The position numbers and the translations under genes were made by a program. The notes under the pieces were generated by a model, which saw only the letters and a list, made by a program, of their open reading frames with translations, did not search any database and was not told the origin of the DNA. From Flavobacterium frigidimaris (lineage in GTDB: Bacteria > Bacteroidota > Bacteroidia > Flavobacteriales > Flavobacteriaceae), in contig FQWG01000002.1 of the NCBI GenBank assembly GCA_900129595.1, forward strand, positions 62,001 through 126,000: 64,000 nucleotides of DNA, written 5' to 3'. The first letter of the stretch is position 1. Each line of letters starts with the position of its first letter. Below, in pieces: positions 49,082 to 59,282 of the stretch.

Positions 49082-50080
49082 ATGAAAGAAGTTACAAAAG
49101 AAGTATATTTAAAGTGGTACGAAGACATGCTACTTTGGAGAAAGTTTGAAGACAAACTTGCAGCATTATACATTCAACAAAAAGTTAGAGGTTTTTTACA
49201 CCTATATAACGGTCAGGAAGCTGTACTAGCGGGTGCTTTGCACGCTATGGACCTGACTAAAGACAAGATGATTACTGCTTACAGAAATCACGTTCAGCCA
49301 ATTGGTATGGGAGTTGATCCCAGACGAGTAATGGCTGAGCTTTTAGGAAAAGCGACAGGAACCTCTAAAGGTATGGGAGGTTCTATGCACATTTTCTCTA
49401 AAGAGCACCGTTTTTATGGTGGACACGGAATCGTAGGTGGACAAATTCCGGTAGGAGCTGGTTTAGCTTTTGCTGATAAATATTTTGAAACCGGAGGAGT
49501 TACTATGACCTATTTTGGTGATGGTGCTGCTAGACAAGGTTCACTACACGAAGCTTTCAACATGGCTATGCTTTGGAAATTGCCAGTTGTATTTATCGTT
49601 GAAAACAACGGTTATGCAATGGGAACTTCTGTTGAAAGAACTGCAAACCATACTGATATCTGGAAACTTGGTTTAGGATACGAAATGCCTTGCGGACCTG
49701 TTGACGGAATGAATCCTGTAAAAGTTGCTGAAGCAATGACAGAAGCTATTGACAGAGCTCGTCGTGGTGACGGACCAACTTTCCTTGAAATGAAAACGTA
49801 CCGCTACAGAGGACACTCTATGTCTGATGCGCAATTATACCGTTCTAAAGAAGAGGTTGAAGAATACAAAAAAATTGACCCGATTACTCAGGTTTTAGAT
49901 GTAATTAAGGATCAAAAGTATGCTACAGAAGAAGAAATTGAAGCAATTGACCAAAGGGTTAAAGATTTGGTTGAAGAGTGTGTGAAATTCGCTGAAGAAT
50001 CTCCATATCCTGAATTACAACAATTATACGATGTAGTTTACGCACAAGAAGACTATCCATTTACACCTCATAAACTATAA
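49082..50080 (+). CDS. pdhA: Pyruvate dehydrogenase E1 component, alpha subunit
   Basis: A 332-residue E1-alpha. The thiamine-diphosphate/Mg motif runs from TYFGDGAARQGSLHEAFNMA to VFIVENNGYAMGT (about residues 143-180), and the phosphorylation-loop region reads MKTYRYRGHSMSDAQLYRS. With the beta subunit it decarboxylates pyruvate and passes the acetyl group to the lipoyl arm of E2. The E2 gene follows after seven bases; E1-beta is not next to it and must be elsewhere, which is normal in Bacteroidota. Confidence 0.95.
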   Translation: MKEVTKEVYLKWYEDMLLWRKFEDKLAALYIQQKVRGFLHLYNGQEAVLAGALHAMDLTKDKMITAYRNHVQPIGMGVDPRRVMAELLGKATGTSKGMGGSMHIFSKEHRFYGGHGIVGGQIPVGAGLAFADKYFETGGVTMTYFGDGAARQGSLHEAFNMAMLWKLPVVFIVENNGYAMGTSVERTANHTDIWKLGLGYEMPCGPVDGMNPVKVAEAMTEAIDRARRGDGPTFLEMKTYRYRGHSMSDAQLYRSKEEVEEYKKIDPITQVLDVIKDQKYATEEEIEAIDQRVKDLVEECVKFAEESPYPELQQLYDVVYAQEDYPFTPHKL

Positions 50081-50087
50081 CAATATT

Positions 50088-51737
50088 ATGGCGATAAAAG
50101 TAACAATGCCTCGTTTGAGCGATACTATGACGGAAGGAACGGTAGCGACTTGGTTAAAAAAAGTAGGCGACAAAATTAGCGAAGGAGATATCCTTGCTGA
50201 AATTGAAACAGACAAAGCAACAATGGAATTTGAGTCTTTCAACGAAGGAACTCTTTTACATATTGGAATTCAGGCTGGAGAAACCGCTCCGGTTGATTCT
50301 TTATTAGCAATTATTGGTAACGAAGGAGAAGATATATCAGCATTATTAGCTGGTGGAGACGCTCCTGCTGCCGAAGCACCAAAAGCAGAATCTAAAGAAA
50401 CTCCTGCTGCTGAAGAAAAAACAGAAACTCCTGCTCCTGCCGCAAAAGCTGCAACCGAATTACCAAAAGGAGTTATAGTTGTAACTATGCCACGTTTGAG
50501 CGATACAATGACTGAAGGAACAGTAGCAACCTGGTTGAAAAAAGTAGGTGATGCTGTTGCTGAAGGGGATATTTTAGCCGAAATTGAAACTGACAAAGCG
50601 ACTATGGAGTTTGAGTCATTCAATGCGGGAACTTTATTATACATAGGAATTCAGGAAGGAAATACTGCACCTGTTGATAGCTTATTAGCTATTATCGGAC
50701 CTGCAGGAACTGACATTAGCGGAATTGCTGACAATTATACTGCCGGAGGAACTGCAAGTGCTCCTGCAACTGAAGAAAAAGCTGCTCCAGCTGCTGAAAA
50801 AGCAACTGAAACTGTGGCTGAAACCTCAAACGGAGGAAGAATTTTAGCTTCACCATTAGCTAAGAAAATCGCTTCTGACAAAGGAATCCAATTAACTCAG
50901 GTTAAAGGTTCAGGAGAAAACGGACGCATCGTAAAAAGCGATATCGAAAACTTTACTCCAGCTGCTCAGGCACAACCAGCTGCAACAGCAACTGCTGCTG
51001 CTCCAAAAGCTGACGCTGCACCTGCTGCACCAAAAGTATTCGTTCCTGCCGGAGAAGTTTTCACCGAAGAGATCAAAAACTCTCAAATGCGTAAAATTAT
51101 CGCAAAACGTCTTGCTGAATCATTATTTACTGCACCTCACTACAACTTAGTGATCGAAGTAAGCATGGACGACGCAATGGCTTCAAGAGCGACAATCAAT
51201 ACTGTTCCGGATACAAAAGTATCTTTCAACGATATGGTAATTAAAGCCTGTGCATTAGCATTGAAAAAACATCCAAAAATTAACTCTCAGTGGAAAGAAG
51301 ATGCAATCATCATCAACCACCACGTTAACATTGGTGTTGCCGTAGCAGTTGAAGACGGATTAGTAGTTCCTGTATTGAAATTTACAGATGCTATGAGTTT
51401 ATCTCAAATTGGTGCTTCAGTAAGAGATCTTGCCGGAAGAGCTAAAAACAAAAAACTTGGACCACAAGAAATGGAAGGAAGTACTTTTACAGTATCTAAC
51501 CTTGGAATGTTTGGTATTACTGAATTCAATTCAATTATCAACCAGCCAAACTCTGCCATTCTTTCTGTAGGTGCAATTGTTGAAAAACCAGTAGTTAAAA
51601 ACGGTCAGATTGTTGTAGGAAATACTATGATGTTATCACTAGCGTGTGACCACAGAACAATTGACGGTGCAACTGGCGCTCAATTTTTACAAACATTAAA
51701 GCAATACATCGAAAGCCCGGTTACAATGTTAGCATAA
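50088..51737 (+). CDS. pdhC: Pyruvate dehydrogenase E2 (dihydrolipoyl acetyltransferase), two lipoyl domains
   Basis: A 549-residue E2. Two lipoyl domains (about 1-80 and 128-205) each carry the lipoylated Lys in ETDKATMEFES (Lys43 and Lys170), linked by Ala/Pro/Glu-rich hinges. A peripheral subunit-binding domain (about 258-293: ILASPLAKKIASDKGIQLTQ) and the catalytic core (about 325-549) follow, with the active site DHRTIDGATG (His522, Asp526). It transfers acetyl from lipoate to CoA and forms the core of the complex. Coupled to pdhA by a seven-base gap. Confidence 0.96.
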   Translation: MAIKVTMPRLSDTMTEGTVATWLKKVGDKISEGDILAEIETDKATMEFESFNEGTLLHIGIQAGETAPVDSLLAIIGNEGEDISALLAGGDAPAAEAPKAESKETPAAEEKTETPAPAAKAATELPKGVIVVTMPRLSDTMTEGTVATWLKKVGDAVAEGDILAEIETDKATMEFESFNAGTLLYIGIQEGNTAPVDSLLAIIGPAGTDISGIADNYTAGGTASAPATEEKAAPAAEKATETVAETSNGGRILASPLAKKIASDKGIQLTQVKGSGENGRIVKSDIENFTPAAQAQPAATATAAAPKADAAPAAPKVFVPAGEVFTEEIKNSQMRKIIAKRLAESLFTAPHYNLVIEVSMDDAMASRATINTVPDTKVSFNDMVIKACALALKKHPKINSQWKEDAIIINHHVNIGVAVAVEDGLVVPVLKFTDAMSLSQIGASVRDLAGRAKNKKLGPQEMEGSTFTVSNLGMFGITEFNSIINQPNSAILSVGAIVEKPVVKNGQIVVGNTMMLSLACDHRTIDGATGAQFLQTLKQYIESPVTMLA

Positions 51738-51804
51738 TTTCTATGTTATCTCAGCCTGATAGAAACAGAAGGCCGACTGAGCTAAATTGATGGTTATTTA
51801 TAAT

Positions 51805-51843
51805 AAAATCCCGTTTTGTTTATTCAAAACGGGATTTTTTGTT
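51805..51843 (+). terminator. Terminator after pdhC
   Basis: AAAATCCCGTTTTG (51805-51818) pairs with CAAAACGGGATTTT (51825-51838), then T. Confidence 0.9.
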
Positions 51844-51876
51844 TAATTTTCATCCTCAAATTCAATACTTCGTAAA

Positions 51877-53724
51877 ATGAAAAAACTAATCCTTGTAACT
51901 TTATTCCTGACTGCAATCGCCTGTCAGAAAAAAGATCAAACCGAAAAACCAGCAGTTGTTACAGATGAACACACTTATTCTAAACCAGAACTTGCCGTAG
52001 TCAAACACTTAGATCTTGACATTAAAGTCGATTTTGACACACAAACCATTTCCGGAAAAGCTTCCTGGTTAATTGACAACATCAGCAAAGGAAACGAAAT
52101 TATATTCGACGAAAACACACTTAACATTACCAAAGTAACTTTAGGCGATGACGAAAAAGAAACCAAATTCGAACTTGGAAAGGACGTCGAATTTCACGGA
52201 AAACCTCTTCGTATTACCATCGAACCTAACACAACTAAAGTAAATATTTACTACAGCACAACTAAAGACGCTGTTGCATTGCAATGGTTAACAGCGGAAC
52301 AGACTGCAGACAAAAAGAAACCTTTCTTATTCTCACAAGGAGAAAGTGTTTGGTCCCGTACCTGGATTCCGTGTCAGGATTCTCCGGGAATCCGTTTTAC
52401 CTATAACGCAAAAGTTACTGTTCCTAAAGATTTATTAGCTGTAATGAGCGCCGTAAATCCACAGAAAAAAAATGACACCGGTATTTACACTTTCAAACAA
52501 GACAAAGCAATTCCTTCTTATTTAATGGCAATTGCTGTTGGAGATATCGAATTTCAATCTATCGACAACAGAACCGGAGTTTATGCAGAACCATCGATGC
52601 TGAAAAAATCAGCCTGGGAATTTGCTGAACTTGGAAAAATGGTTGTTGCAGCTGAAAAATTATACGGACCTTACCGTTGGGGACGTTATGATGTTCTGGT
52701 TTTACCTCCAAGCTTTCCTTACGGCGGAATGGAAAATCCAAATTTAACCTTCTTAACTCCGGGCGTAATTGCAGGAGACCGCTCTTTAACAAGTTTACTG
52801 GCACATGAATTAGGACACAGCTGGAGCGGAAACTTAGTAACCAATGCAACCTGGGATGATATCTGGTTGAACGAAGGCTTTACCACTTATGTAGAACACA
52901 GAATAGGAGAAGCAATTTTTGGCGAAAAAGAATTTGAAATGCAGAACGTTATCACCCGAAAAGAATTAGTTGATAATGTAGCAGAATACGGCGACACAAG
53001 CCCTGACACAAGATTAAAAGTAAGTCTTACAGGAAGAAATCCTGATGACGGAATCAGTATAATTCCTTATGTAAAAGGATATGCTTTTTTAAGAGTGATC
53101 GAAAACGCTGTTGGACGTGAGAAATTTGATATTTTCATCAAAAATTATTTCGATGCACACGCTTTTAAATCGATCACAACAGAAGATTTTATCAAATACT
53201 ACAACGAAAACCTCATAAAAGGAGACAAAGCACTCGCTGACAAAATAAAAGCAGAAGACTGGATTTACAAACCGGGAATTCCATCAAATATCAATCCGGT
53301 AACTTCTGCGGATTTTGATGCAATTGATAAAATTCAAAAAAACTGGAGAGCAACCGGTGTAAAAGGTTTAAGTCAAAAAATCACGACAACCAGCGAAAAA
53401 CAGTATTTTATTGATCATCTTCCAACGGATATTACACCAAAAGAAATGGAAGCAATTGATGCAGAATTCAACTTTACAAAAGGCGGAAACTTTATCATAA
53501 AACGCCAATGGTTTGTTCAGGCAATAATTCACCAATACAAAACAGCAAATCCTGCGATTGAGCAATTTCTAGTTTCAATAAGCAGAACAGGATCTGTAAT
53601 GATGCTTTACAAAGAAATGGCTAAAACTCCTGAAGGAAAAATTTGGGCAAAACAAGTTTTTGACAAAGCAAAATCCGGTTATCACGCTACAACTATTCAG
53701 GCTGTTGAAGGTATTTTGAAATAG
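51877..53724 (+). CDS. M1 family metallo-aminopeptidase lipoprotein (LTA4 hydrolase-like)
   Basis: A 615-residue protein with a lipoprotein signal (MKKLILVTLFLTAIACQ, Cys16). The M1 peptidase core is complete: the substrate-anchoring GGMENPNLTF, zinc site His310-Glu311-x2-His314 in AHELGHSWSGNL, and the third ligand Glu333 in WLNEGFTTY. The C-terminal helical domain (about 470-610) and overall length resemble leukotriene A4 hydrolase/cold-active aminopeptidases rather than the long PepN. It removes N-terminal residues from peptides at the cell envelope. Confidence 0.93.
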   Translation: MKKLILVTLFLTAIACQKKDQTEKPAVVTDEHTYSKPELAVVKHLDLDIKVDFDTQTISGKASWLIDNISKGNEIIFDENTLNITKVTLGDDEKETKFELGKDVEFHGKPLRITIEPNTTKVNIYYSTTKDAVALQWLTAEQTADKKKPFLFSQGESVWSRTWIPCQDSPGIRFTYNAKVTVPKDLLAVMSAVNPQKKNDTGIYTFKQDKAIPSYLMAIAVGDIEFQSIDNRTGVYAEPSMLKKSAWEFAELGKMVVAAEKLYGPYRWGRYDVLVLPPSFPYGGMENPNLTFLTPGVIAGDRSLTSLLAHELGHSWSGNLVTNATWDDIWLNEGFTTYVEHRIGEAIFGEKEFEMQNVITRKELVDNVAEYGDTSPDTRLKVSLTGRNPDDGISIIPYVKGYAFLRVIENAVGREKFDIFIKNYFDAHAFKSITTEDFIKYYNENLIKGDKALADKIKAEDWIYKPGIPSNINPVTSADFDAIDKIQKNWRATGVKGLSQKITTTSEKQYFIDHLPTDITPKEMEAIDAEFNFTKGGNFIIKRQWFVQAIIHQYKTANPAIEQFLVSISRTGSVMMLYKEMAKTPEGKIWAKQVFDKAKSGYHATTIQAVEGILK

Positions 53725-53800
53725 TTTGCAGTCACAGTTTTCAGTTTCAGTAACGGTTTTCAATTTGCAATACCATTAAAGACTGAGACTGAAAAATAAT

Positions 53801-53834
53801 AAAATCCCCGATTACGAATGTAATCGGGGATTTT
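53801..53834. terminator. Bidirectional terminator between the aminopeptidase and glycosyltransferase genes
   Basis: AAAATCCCCGATTA pairs perfectly with TAATCGGGGATTTT around CGAATG. Confidence 0.9.
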
Positions 53835-53856
53835 ATTATTCAAAAAAAAAGTAAGC

Positions 53857-55101
53857 TTAATTCTTATTCTTAGCTTCAATCCATTTTGCCATGTATTTGG
53901 TACTTTTTAAGGTGTGATGCTGCAATAAACTCCCCATAAAATTATGCAGTCTATGACTCTCGGAATCATTCAAAAGCGAATTAATCGTTGTCACCAAAGC
54001 CGTTGAATACTTACTTAACTGATAACACTCGTTTACAATCGCAACTCCATTTTTCTGAGCTTGTTTCCACAAATTTTCATCATGATACAATTCGACTGCT
54101 TTTTTTGCAAACAACTCGACATCATCTGTAATAAAACCATTCCAGGATAAATTGGCATGCATTGCTTCAGAACCAATTGTTGTAGTAACACTTGGCGTTC
54201 CGCATTGCATCGCTTCCAACAACTTACCTTTGAGACCGGCACCAAAGCGAATTGGAGCCAGAACAACGCGTGATTTTTTAACCACTTCATTTGCATTTTC
54301 AGCTCTTCCCATAATAAAAAAACCATTTTTAGGCTGATGCAGCTGCAAAACTTTCTGCGAAGGATAAGCGCCATAAACTTCTAAAACCGCTTCCGGAAAT
54401 TGCTTTTTTATCAAAGGCCAAATCGTTTCTTTCAGATACTGAACCGTATTCCAATTGGGTTCATGTAAAAAATTCCCAATGAAAACGAAATTTTTCCGTT
54501 CTTCAAACAAAGGCAATTTCAACAAATCCAATTCAGCCATTTCATATACCAGAAATGGCAAATAATACAACAAATCGGAATCTATCTTAAAAACATCCTT
54601 TAAAATTTTCATTTCAAATTCAGAAATAATAAAAGACAAATCGCATCTCAGAATACTGGCAATTTCCCGTTTCGCTACTTCTTCAGACAACAAATCATAA
54701 AGCTCAAAAGTCCTGTTTTCCTTAAAAGCTTTTTGCCTTGCCGTTCTTAAACAATGCAGATCTTCAGTATCCAATAACCGAATCGCTTTTGGACAATTTT
54801 CAGAAACGCGCCAGCCAAATTGCTCTTCGATCATAAAACGGTCAAACAAAACAACGTCCGGATTTAACGTTATGATAAAATCATCAAAACTCGAATTATT
54901 CAGTTCAATAGATTTTTTCGTAACACCAAACTCTGATAAATCAACCATAAAATCACTGTCTAAAGCCGGACTGGCAAATGTAATTTCGAATCCATTTTGC
55001 TTAAAAATAGAAATCAATTGCATCATTCTTCCTCCCGCAGCAGACGAATTTGGTTCAGGCCAGACAAAGCCAATGATTAAAAGTTTTTTTACCTGATTCA
55101 T
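53857..55101 (-). CDS. Glycosyltransferase (GT4-like)
   Basis: A 414-residue protein when started at Met codon 55101 (MNQVKKLLIIGFVWPEPNSS). A start at 55149 would prepend 16 residues that do not look like the family. The N-terminal Rossmann domain has IGFVWPEPNSSAAGGRMMQL. The C-terminal domain has FVFIGNFLHEPNWNTVQYL, FIMGRAENANEVVKKSRVVL and the nucleotide-sugar site RFGAGLKGKLLEAMQCGTPS. It is cytoplasmic and probably adds a sugar to a surface polysaccharide or lipid, but acceptor and donor are unknown and no other polysaccharide genes are adjacent. Confidence 0.85.
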   Translation of the reverse strand: MNQVKKLLIIGFVWPEPNSSAAGGRMMQLISIFKQNGFEITFASPALDSDFMVDLSEFGVTKKSIELNNSSFDDFIITLNPDVVLFDRFMIEEQFGWRVSENCPKAIRLLDTEDLHCLRTARQKAFKENRTFELYDLLSEEVAKREIASILRCDLSFIISEFEMKILKDVFKIDSDLLYYLPFLVYEMAELDLLKLPLFEERKNFVFIGNFLHEPNWNTVQYLKETIWPLIKKQFPEAVLEVYGAYPSQKVLQLHQPKNGFFIMGRAENANEVVKKSRVVLAPIRFGAGLKGKLLEAMQCGTPSVTTTIGSEAMHANLSWNGFITDDVELFAKKAVELYHDENLWKQAQKNGVAIVNECYQLSKYSTALVTTINSLLNDSESHRLHNFMGSLLQHHTLKSTKYMAKWIEAKNKN

Positions 55102-55183
55102 TATAAAATATTTGAGGCTACAAAATAATGCTTTTTTGAGCGCAATCATGCGATATTTCGTGATTTTTAGTAATAAAAAACAC

Positions 55184-55191
55184 TAATTTTG
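55184..55191 (+). promoter_or_regulatory. -7 box TAATTTTG of miaE
   Basis: Full match to TAnnTTTG. It overlaps a possible TTG start at 55189, which therefore cannot be in the message; translation must begin at ATG 55216. Confidence 0.5.
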
Positions 55192-55215
55192 CAAGATCTA
55201 AAATGCCGGGAAATT

Positions 55216-55797
55216 ATGTTAGGATTAAAATTAGCCACAGACCCTCGTTGGGTAAATATAGTAGAATCGAATATCGAAGAAATTTTGACAGATCACGCAT
55301 GGTGTGAACAAAAAGCTGCTTCGAATGCCATAAGCTTAGTTACTTACAATTCTGAATTAGAGGAATTAGTAACTGAAATGCTTGTGATTGCCAGAGAAGA
55401 ATTAGAGCATTTACAGATGGTACATGACATTATCAAAAAAAGAGGTTTGACCTTGGGTCGTGAAAGAAAAGATCATTATGTAAATGAACTTTTTAAATTC
55501 ATGAAAAAAGACGGAAGCCGAAAAGACGCTCTTTGCGATCGTTTATTATTCTCAGCAATGATCGAAGCCAGAAGCTGTGAGCGTTTTAAAGTACTTTCAG
55601 AAAATATAAAAGACGAAGAATTAGCTAAATTCTATCGCGATTTAATGATTTCTGAAGCAGGCCATTATACCACTTTTCTAGGATTTGCAAGAAAATATAC
55701 AGACAACATAGATATTGATAAACGCTGGAAAGAATGGATTGAATATGAAGGCTCTATTATTACCAACTACGGAAAAAGCGAAACCGTTCACGGATAA
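55216..55797 (+). CDS. miaE: tRNA-(ms2io6A37)-hydroxylase MiaE-like
   Basis: A 193-residue four-helix di-iron protein (start ATG 55216: MLGLKLATDPRWVNIVESNI). The helices supply carboxylate/His pairs, such as EILTDHAWCEQKAASNA, REELEHLQMVHDII, IEARSCERFKVLSENI and SEAGHYTTFLGFARKY, matching MiaE. MiaE hydroxylates the isopentenyl group of ms2i6A at position 37 of tRNAs reading UNN codons, using O2. It is monocistronic with its own promoter, divergent from the glycosyltransferase gene. Confidence 0.9.
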   Translation: MLGLKLATDPRWVNIVESNIEEILTDHAWCEQKAASNAISLVTYNSELEELVTEMLVIAREELEHLQMVHDIIKKRGLTLGRERKDHYVNELFKFMKKDGSRKDALCDRLLFSAMIEARSCERFKVLSENIKDEELAKFYRDLMISEAGHYTTFLGFARKYTDNIDIDKRWKEWIEYEGSIITNYGKSETVHG

Positions 55798-55848
55798 TAG
55801 ATTCTTTTAATTCTACTTACATTTTACCTATAAATACCACAATTTGTT

Positions 55849-58611
55849 ATGTCAGCAAATAAAACGAAGTCTATTTTATTAAAAACGGCTAAATACCTGG
55901 GAATTACTTTTGTTGTAATTATTGGATTATTATTCTTAACTCCTATTATTTTTGCTGACAAAATCAAGGAGCAAATTAAAAAAACGGCAAACGAAAAACT
56001 AAGCGCAGAATTGAATTATTCTGATGTTTCTGTTTCCTTTTTTCAGCATTTCCCTTCCCTGACCCTAACTTTAAGTGATCTAAGCCTTAACGGATCAGCT
56101 CCGTATAAAAGCGAAAAATTCATCACGGCAAAAGAGGTTTCTTTTGGTATAGATGTAGCCAGTCTGGTATTTAGCAAAGAGGTAAAAATTGACCAGATTT
56201 ATTTATCGGATTCATTTATTAATGTAAAAGTAAATGCAAAAGGCGAAGCAAATTACAACGTTTACAAATCGTCAGCAACAGAAACAGATACTAAAGACAG
56301 TACTGATGCAGACGCATCGCTAAAACTGGAAAAAATCGAAATCCTAAACAGTAAAATAATTTATGACGACTTATCTACCAAAGTTCATTTTGATGCTTTT
56401 GGATTCAATTATTTAGGAAAAGGAGATTTAACCAAAGCTGTGTTTGATTTATACTCAAAAGCTAAAATCGAGAAACTAAATATCGTTTATGAAGGTGAAC
56501 CGTATTTAATGAACAAAAAAATTGATGCTGACTTAATTACCAAAGTAAATGTAAATTCGCTATCGTTCTATTTTCAACAAAACAACCTTAAAATCAATCA
56601 GCTTTTGGTAGATTTTAAAGGAAAATTTGACTTTTTGAAAGACGGTTACAACATGGATTTTGTCATTAAATCAGATAATAGCAAATTGTATGATGTCTTT
56701 ACCGCTTTTCCTCCAAAATACATTACCTGGCTTTCTAAAACCGAATTAAAAGGAAACACCAATCTTCTTTTAACATTAAAAGGAAATTATATTGCTTCTA
56801 AAAATATTGCACCGGATCTAAATCTGGATGTAAAAATAGACAGCGGATTTGTAAATTATAACAAAAGTGCTTTTCCGGTTTCTAACTTAAATTTAGAAAT
56901 CAAAACAAAGGTTCCGTCTTTAAATCCGGATCTTGTTATTGTAGATGCAAAAAATTTGTCTTTAAATATCAACCAGGATTACTTAAAGTCGAAATTCTAT
57001 GTTGAAGGCATAAACACCCCAAATATCAATGCTGATTTTAAAGCCAAAATTGATCTTGAAAAACTAATAAAAGCACTCGGAATCCCGTCTATAGTCCTAA
57101 AAGGAAGTTTGGCCGGTGATGTAAAAGCAAACGGGAAATTTGATCTCAAAAACAAACTTTTCCCCGTTACAAACGGAACTATTAATTTGGAAAATGGTTA
57201 TTTAAAAACACCTTATTACCCAAATCCAATTACCAATATTATCATTAAATCTACCATCAACAATCAAAAAGGAACTTTTGATGATTTGAAAGTAACTCTA
57301 AAACCCACTCAATTTACATTTGAAGGCAAACCTGTTTTTGTAGAAGCTGACCTGAGCAACTTTAATGATTTAACGTATGACATTAAAGCAAAAGGCGAAC
57401 TTGATGTGAATAAAATATATAAAGTTTTCTCCCAAAAAGGACTTGATCTGGATGGTTTTGTAAAAGCTGATCTTGTTTTGAAAGGAAAACAAAGCGATGC
57501 CGAAAAAGGAAAATACAGCAAACTTTATAACAAAGGAACTCTTGAACTTAGAAAAATTGGTATCGCATCAGAATATCTGCCAAAAAAATTCATCATCAAA
57601 GAAGGGATTTTCAAAATCAATCAGGATAAAATGTCGTTCAATAACTTTTTGGCTGCTTATGGCGAATCAGATTTTAGAATGAATGGATACCTGCAAAACG
57701 TTTTCAATTATGTAACCACCAATACAGGCGTTTTAAGAGGCTCTTTTAAAGTTACCTCGCGATACATCAACGTTGATGAGTTTATGTCAAGCACAACGGC
57801 AAATACTACTTTAACAGAAACTAAAACAGAAACTCCGGCCCCACAAACCGAAGTAAAACAAACAGGAGTTATCATAGTTCCGACAAATTTGAATTTGCAA
57901 TTTACAGCAAATGCCCAGAAAGTAAATTTTGACAAATTAAACCTTCTAAATGCAGTTGGAAATTTAAGCATGAACAAAGGCAAACTGAGCATGCAAAACA
58001 CAGGCTTTAACTTAATTGGCTGCAATGTTGCCATGAACGCCAATTATCAGGCTATTACTCCTCAAAAAGCAAATTTTGATTTTAATATCAAAGGATCTGA
58101 TTTTGACATTAAAAAAGCATATAACGAAATAGAAGTTTTCAGAAAAATGGCCAGCGCTGCTGAAAAAGCACAAGGAATTGTTTCTGTAGATTACCAGTTA
58201 AAAGGCCGCTTAAACAGCAACATGGATCCGGTTTACCCATCACTTGTTGGCGGCGGAACACTTTCTGTGAAAGATGTAAAAGTAAGAGGATTAAAAATGT
58301 TTAATGCCGTAAGTAAGGCAACGAACTCTGAATCGATGCAAAATCCTGATCTTTCTAAGGTCGACATCAAAACTACAATCAAGAACAATATCATGACTGT
58401 AGAACGCTTCAAATTTAAATTTGCAGGCTTCAGACCGAGAATTGAAGGAACAACAAGCCTGGACGGAAAACTAAACCTAAAAATGCGTTTAGGCCTCCCT
58501 CCTCTTGGCATCTTCGGAATCCCTTTAACTGTAACCGGAACACAGGATAATCCGAAAATAAAACTAGGAAGAAAATCCGAAGATCTGGAAGAAACCAAGG
58601 ATACCGAGTAA
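55849..58611 (+). CDS. AsmA-like outer-membrane biogenesis protein
   Basis: A 920-residue protein with an N-terminal membrane anchor (about residues 15-36, ITFVVIIGLLFLTPIIFA) and a very long, repetitive beta-strand-rich periplasmic part. The first domain has NEKLSAELNYSDVSVSFFQH, like the AsmA N-terminus, and the C-terminal portion (about 730-910) has LKMRLGLPPLGIFGIPLTVT, typical of AsmA-like C-termini in Bacteroidota. Such proteins span the periplasm as lipid-transfer grooves and influence outer-membrane lipid balance. Cargo is not known. It stands 52 bases behind miaE. Confidence 0.85.
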   Translation: MSANKTKSILLKTAKYLGITFVVIIGLLFLTPIIFADKIKEQIKKTANEKLSAELNYSDVSVSFFQHFPSLTLTLSDLSLNGSAPYKSEKFITAKEVSFGIDVASLVFSKEVKIDQIYLSDSFINVKVNAKGEANYNVYKSSATETDTKDSTDADASLKLEKIEILNSKIIYDDLSTKVHFDAFGFNYLGKGDLTKAVFDLYSKAKIEKLNIVYEGEPYLMNKKIDADLITKVNVNSLSFYFQQNNLKINQLLVDFKGKFDFLKDGYNMDFVIKSDNSKLYDVFTAFPPKYITWLSKTELKGNTNLLLTLKGNYIASKNIAPDLNLDVKIDSGFVNYNKSAFPVSNLNLEIKTKVPSLNPDLVIVDAKNLSLNINQDYLKSKFYVEGINTPNINADFKAKIDLEKLIKALGIPSIVLKGSLAGDVKANGKFDLKNKLFPVTNGTINLENGYLKTPYYPNPITNIIIKSTINNQKGTFDDLKVTLKPTQFTFEGKPVFVEADLSNFNDLTYDIKAKGELDVNKIYKVFSQKGLDLDGFVKADLVLKGKQSDAEKGKYSKLYNKGTLELRKIGIASEYLPKKFIIKEGIFKINQDKMSFNNFLAAYGESDFRMNGYLQNVFNYVTTNTGVLRGSFKVTSRYINVDEFMSSTTANTTLTETKTETPAPQTEVKQTGVIIVPTNLNLQFTANAQKVNFDKLNLLNAVGNLSMNKGKLSMQNTGFNLIGCNVAMNANYQAITPQKANFDFNIKGSDFDIKKAYNEIEVFRKMASAAEKAQGIVSVDYQLKGRLNSNMDPVYPSLVGGGTLSVKDVKVRGLKMFNAVSKATNSESMQNPDLSKVDIKTTIKNNIMTVERFKFKFAGFRPRIEGTTSLDGKLNLKMRLGLPPLGIFGIPLTVTGTQDNPKIKLGRKSEDLEETKDTE

Positions 58612-58684
58612 CAGAATTTAAATTCCACATTTTTAAAATTCCAAATTCCAATTCAGGACCGCAGTTTTCCTAAAAAAACAATAT

Positions 58685-58726
58685 AAACCTTTGTCAAAGT
58701 TTATAAAACTCTGACAAAGGTTTTTT
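58685..58726 (+). terminator. Terminator after the AsmA-like gene
   Basis: AAACCTTTGTCA (58685-58696) pairs with TGACAAAGGTTT (58712-58723), then T. Confidence 0.8.
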
Positions 58727-58736
58727 ACTTTTTAGC

Positions 58737-58744
58737 TATATTTG
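58737..58744 (+). promoter_or_regulatory. -7 box TATATTTG of the DfsB-like gene
   Basis: Full match to TAnnTTTG, 24 bases before the ATG at 58768. Confidence 0.5.
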
Positions 58745-58767
58745 ATAAAGTTACATACTATTAGATT

Positions 58768-59280
58768 ATGGCTGTTCCCACAAATAAAGAAGAATTGCAA
58801 ATCGCAATCAAAACCAATTACAATAAGCTTAAAAAAGAGCTATCAGGCATTCCTGTTGAGCTAGCTACGATTACGAATTTAGAAGGACACGCAAAAGATA
58901 CTGTAATGAGTATTAATAATCTTATTTCTTATCTCACAGGCTGGGGGAAACTGGTACTTAAATGGAATACCAAAAAAGACAACCAAGAGATCGTCGATTT
59001 TCCTGAGTCAGGCTATAAATGGAATGAACTCGGAAAACTGGCACAAAAATTCTACAAAGATTACGAAGAGGACAATTTTCTGGTTTTATGTGATAAACTG
59101 GACAATACAGTTCACGAAATCCTCTCATTGATTGAACAAAAATCCAACGCTGAACTGTACGAAACTCCCTGGTACGAAAAATGGACATTAGGCAGAATGA
59201 TACAATTCAATACCGCTTCTCCGTACAATAATGCCAGAGGAAGAATCCGAAAGTGGAAAAAAGAGAATAATCTTCTGTAA
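58768..59280 (+). CDS. ClbS/DfsB family four-helix bundle protein
   Basis: A 170-residue protein of the DinB-related ClbS/DfsB family: MAVPTNKEELQIAIKTNYNK, MSINNLISYLTGWGKLVLKW and WTLGRMIQFNTASPYNNARG with RIRKWKK near the C-terminus. ClbS of colibactin producers protects DNA by hydrolysing the toxin's cyclopropane; most other members have no assigned substrate. No genotoxin pathway is seen here, so a general detoxification role is only a possibility. Cytoplasmic. Confidence 0.88.
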   Translation: MAVPTNKEELQIAIKTNYNKLKKELSGIPVELATITNLEGHAKDTVMSINNLISYLTGWGKLVLKWNTKKDNQEIVDFPESGYKWNELGKLAQKFYKDYEEDNFLVLCDKLDNTVHEILSLIEQKSNAELYETPWYEKWTLGRMIQFNTASPYNNARGRIRKWKKENNLL

Positions 59281-59282
59281 AC

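Noticed and set aside
55189-55215. TTG start for miaE
   Set aside because: It overlaps the -7 box TAATTTTG, so the codon would not be in the transcript; ATG 55216 fits the family.
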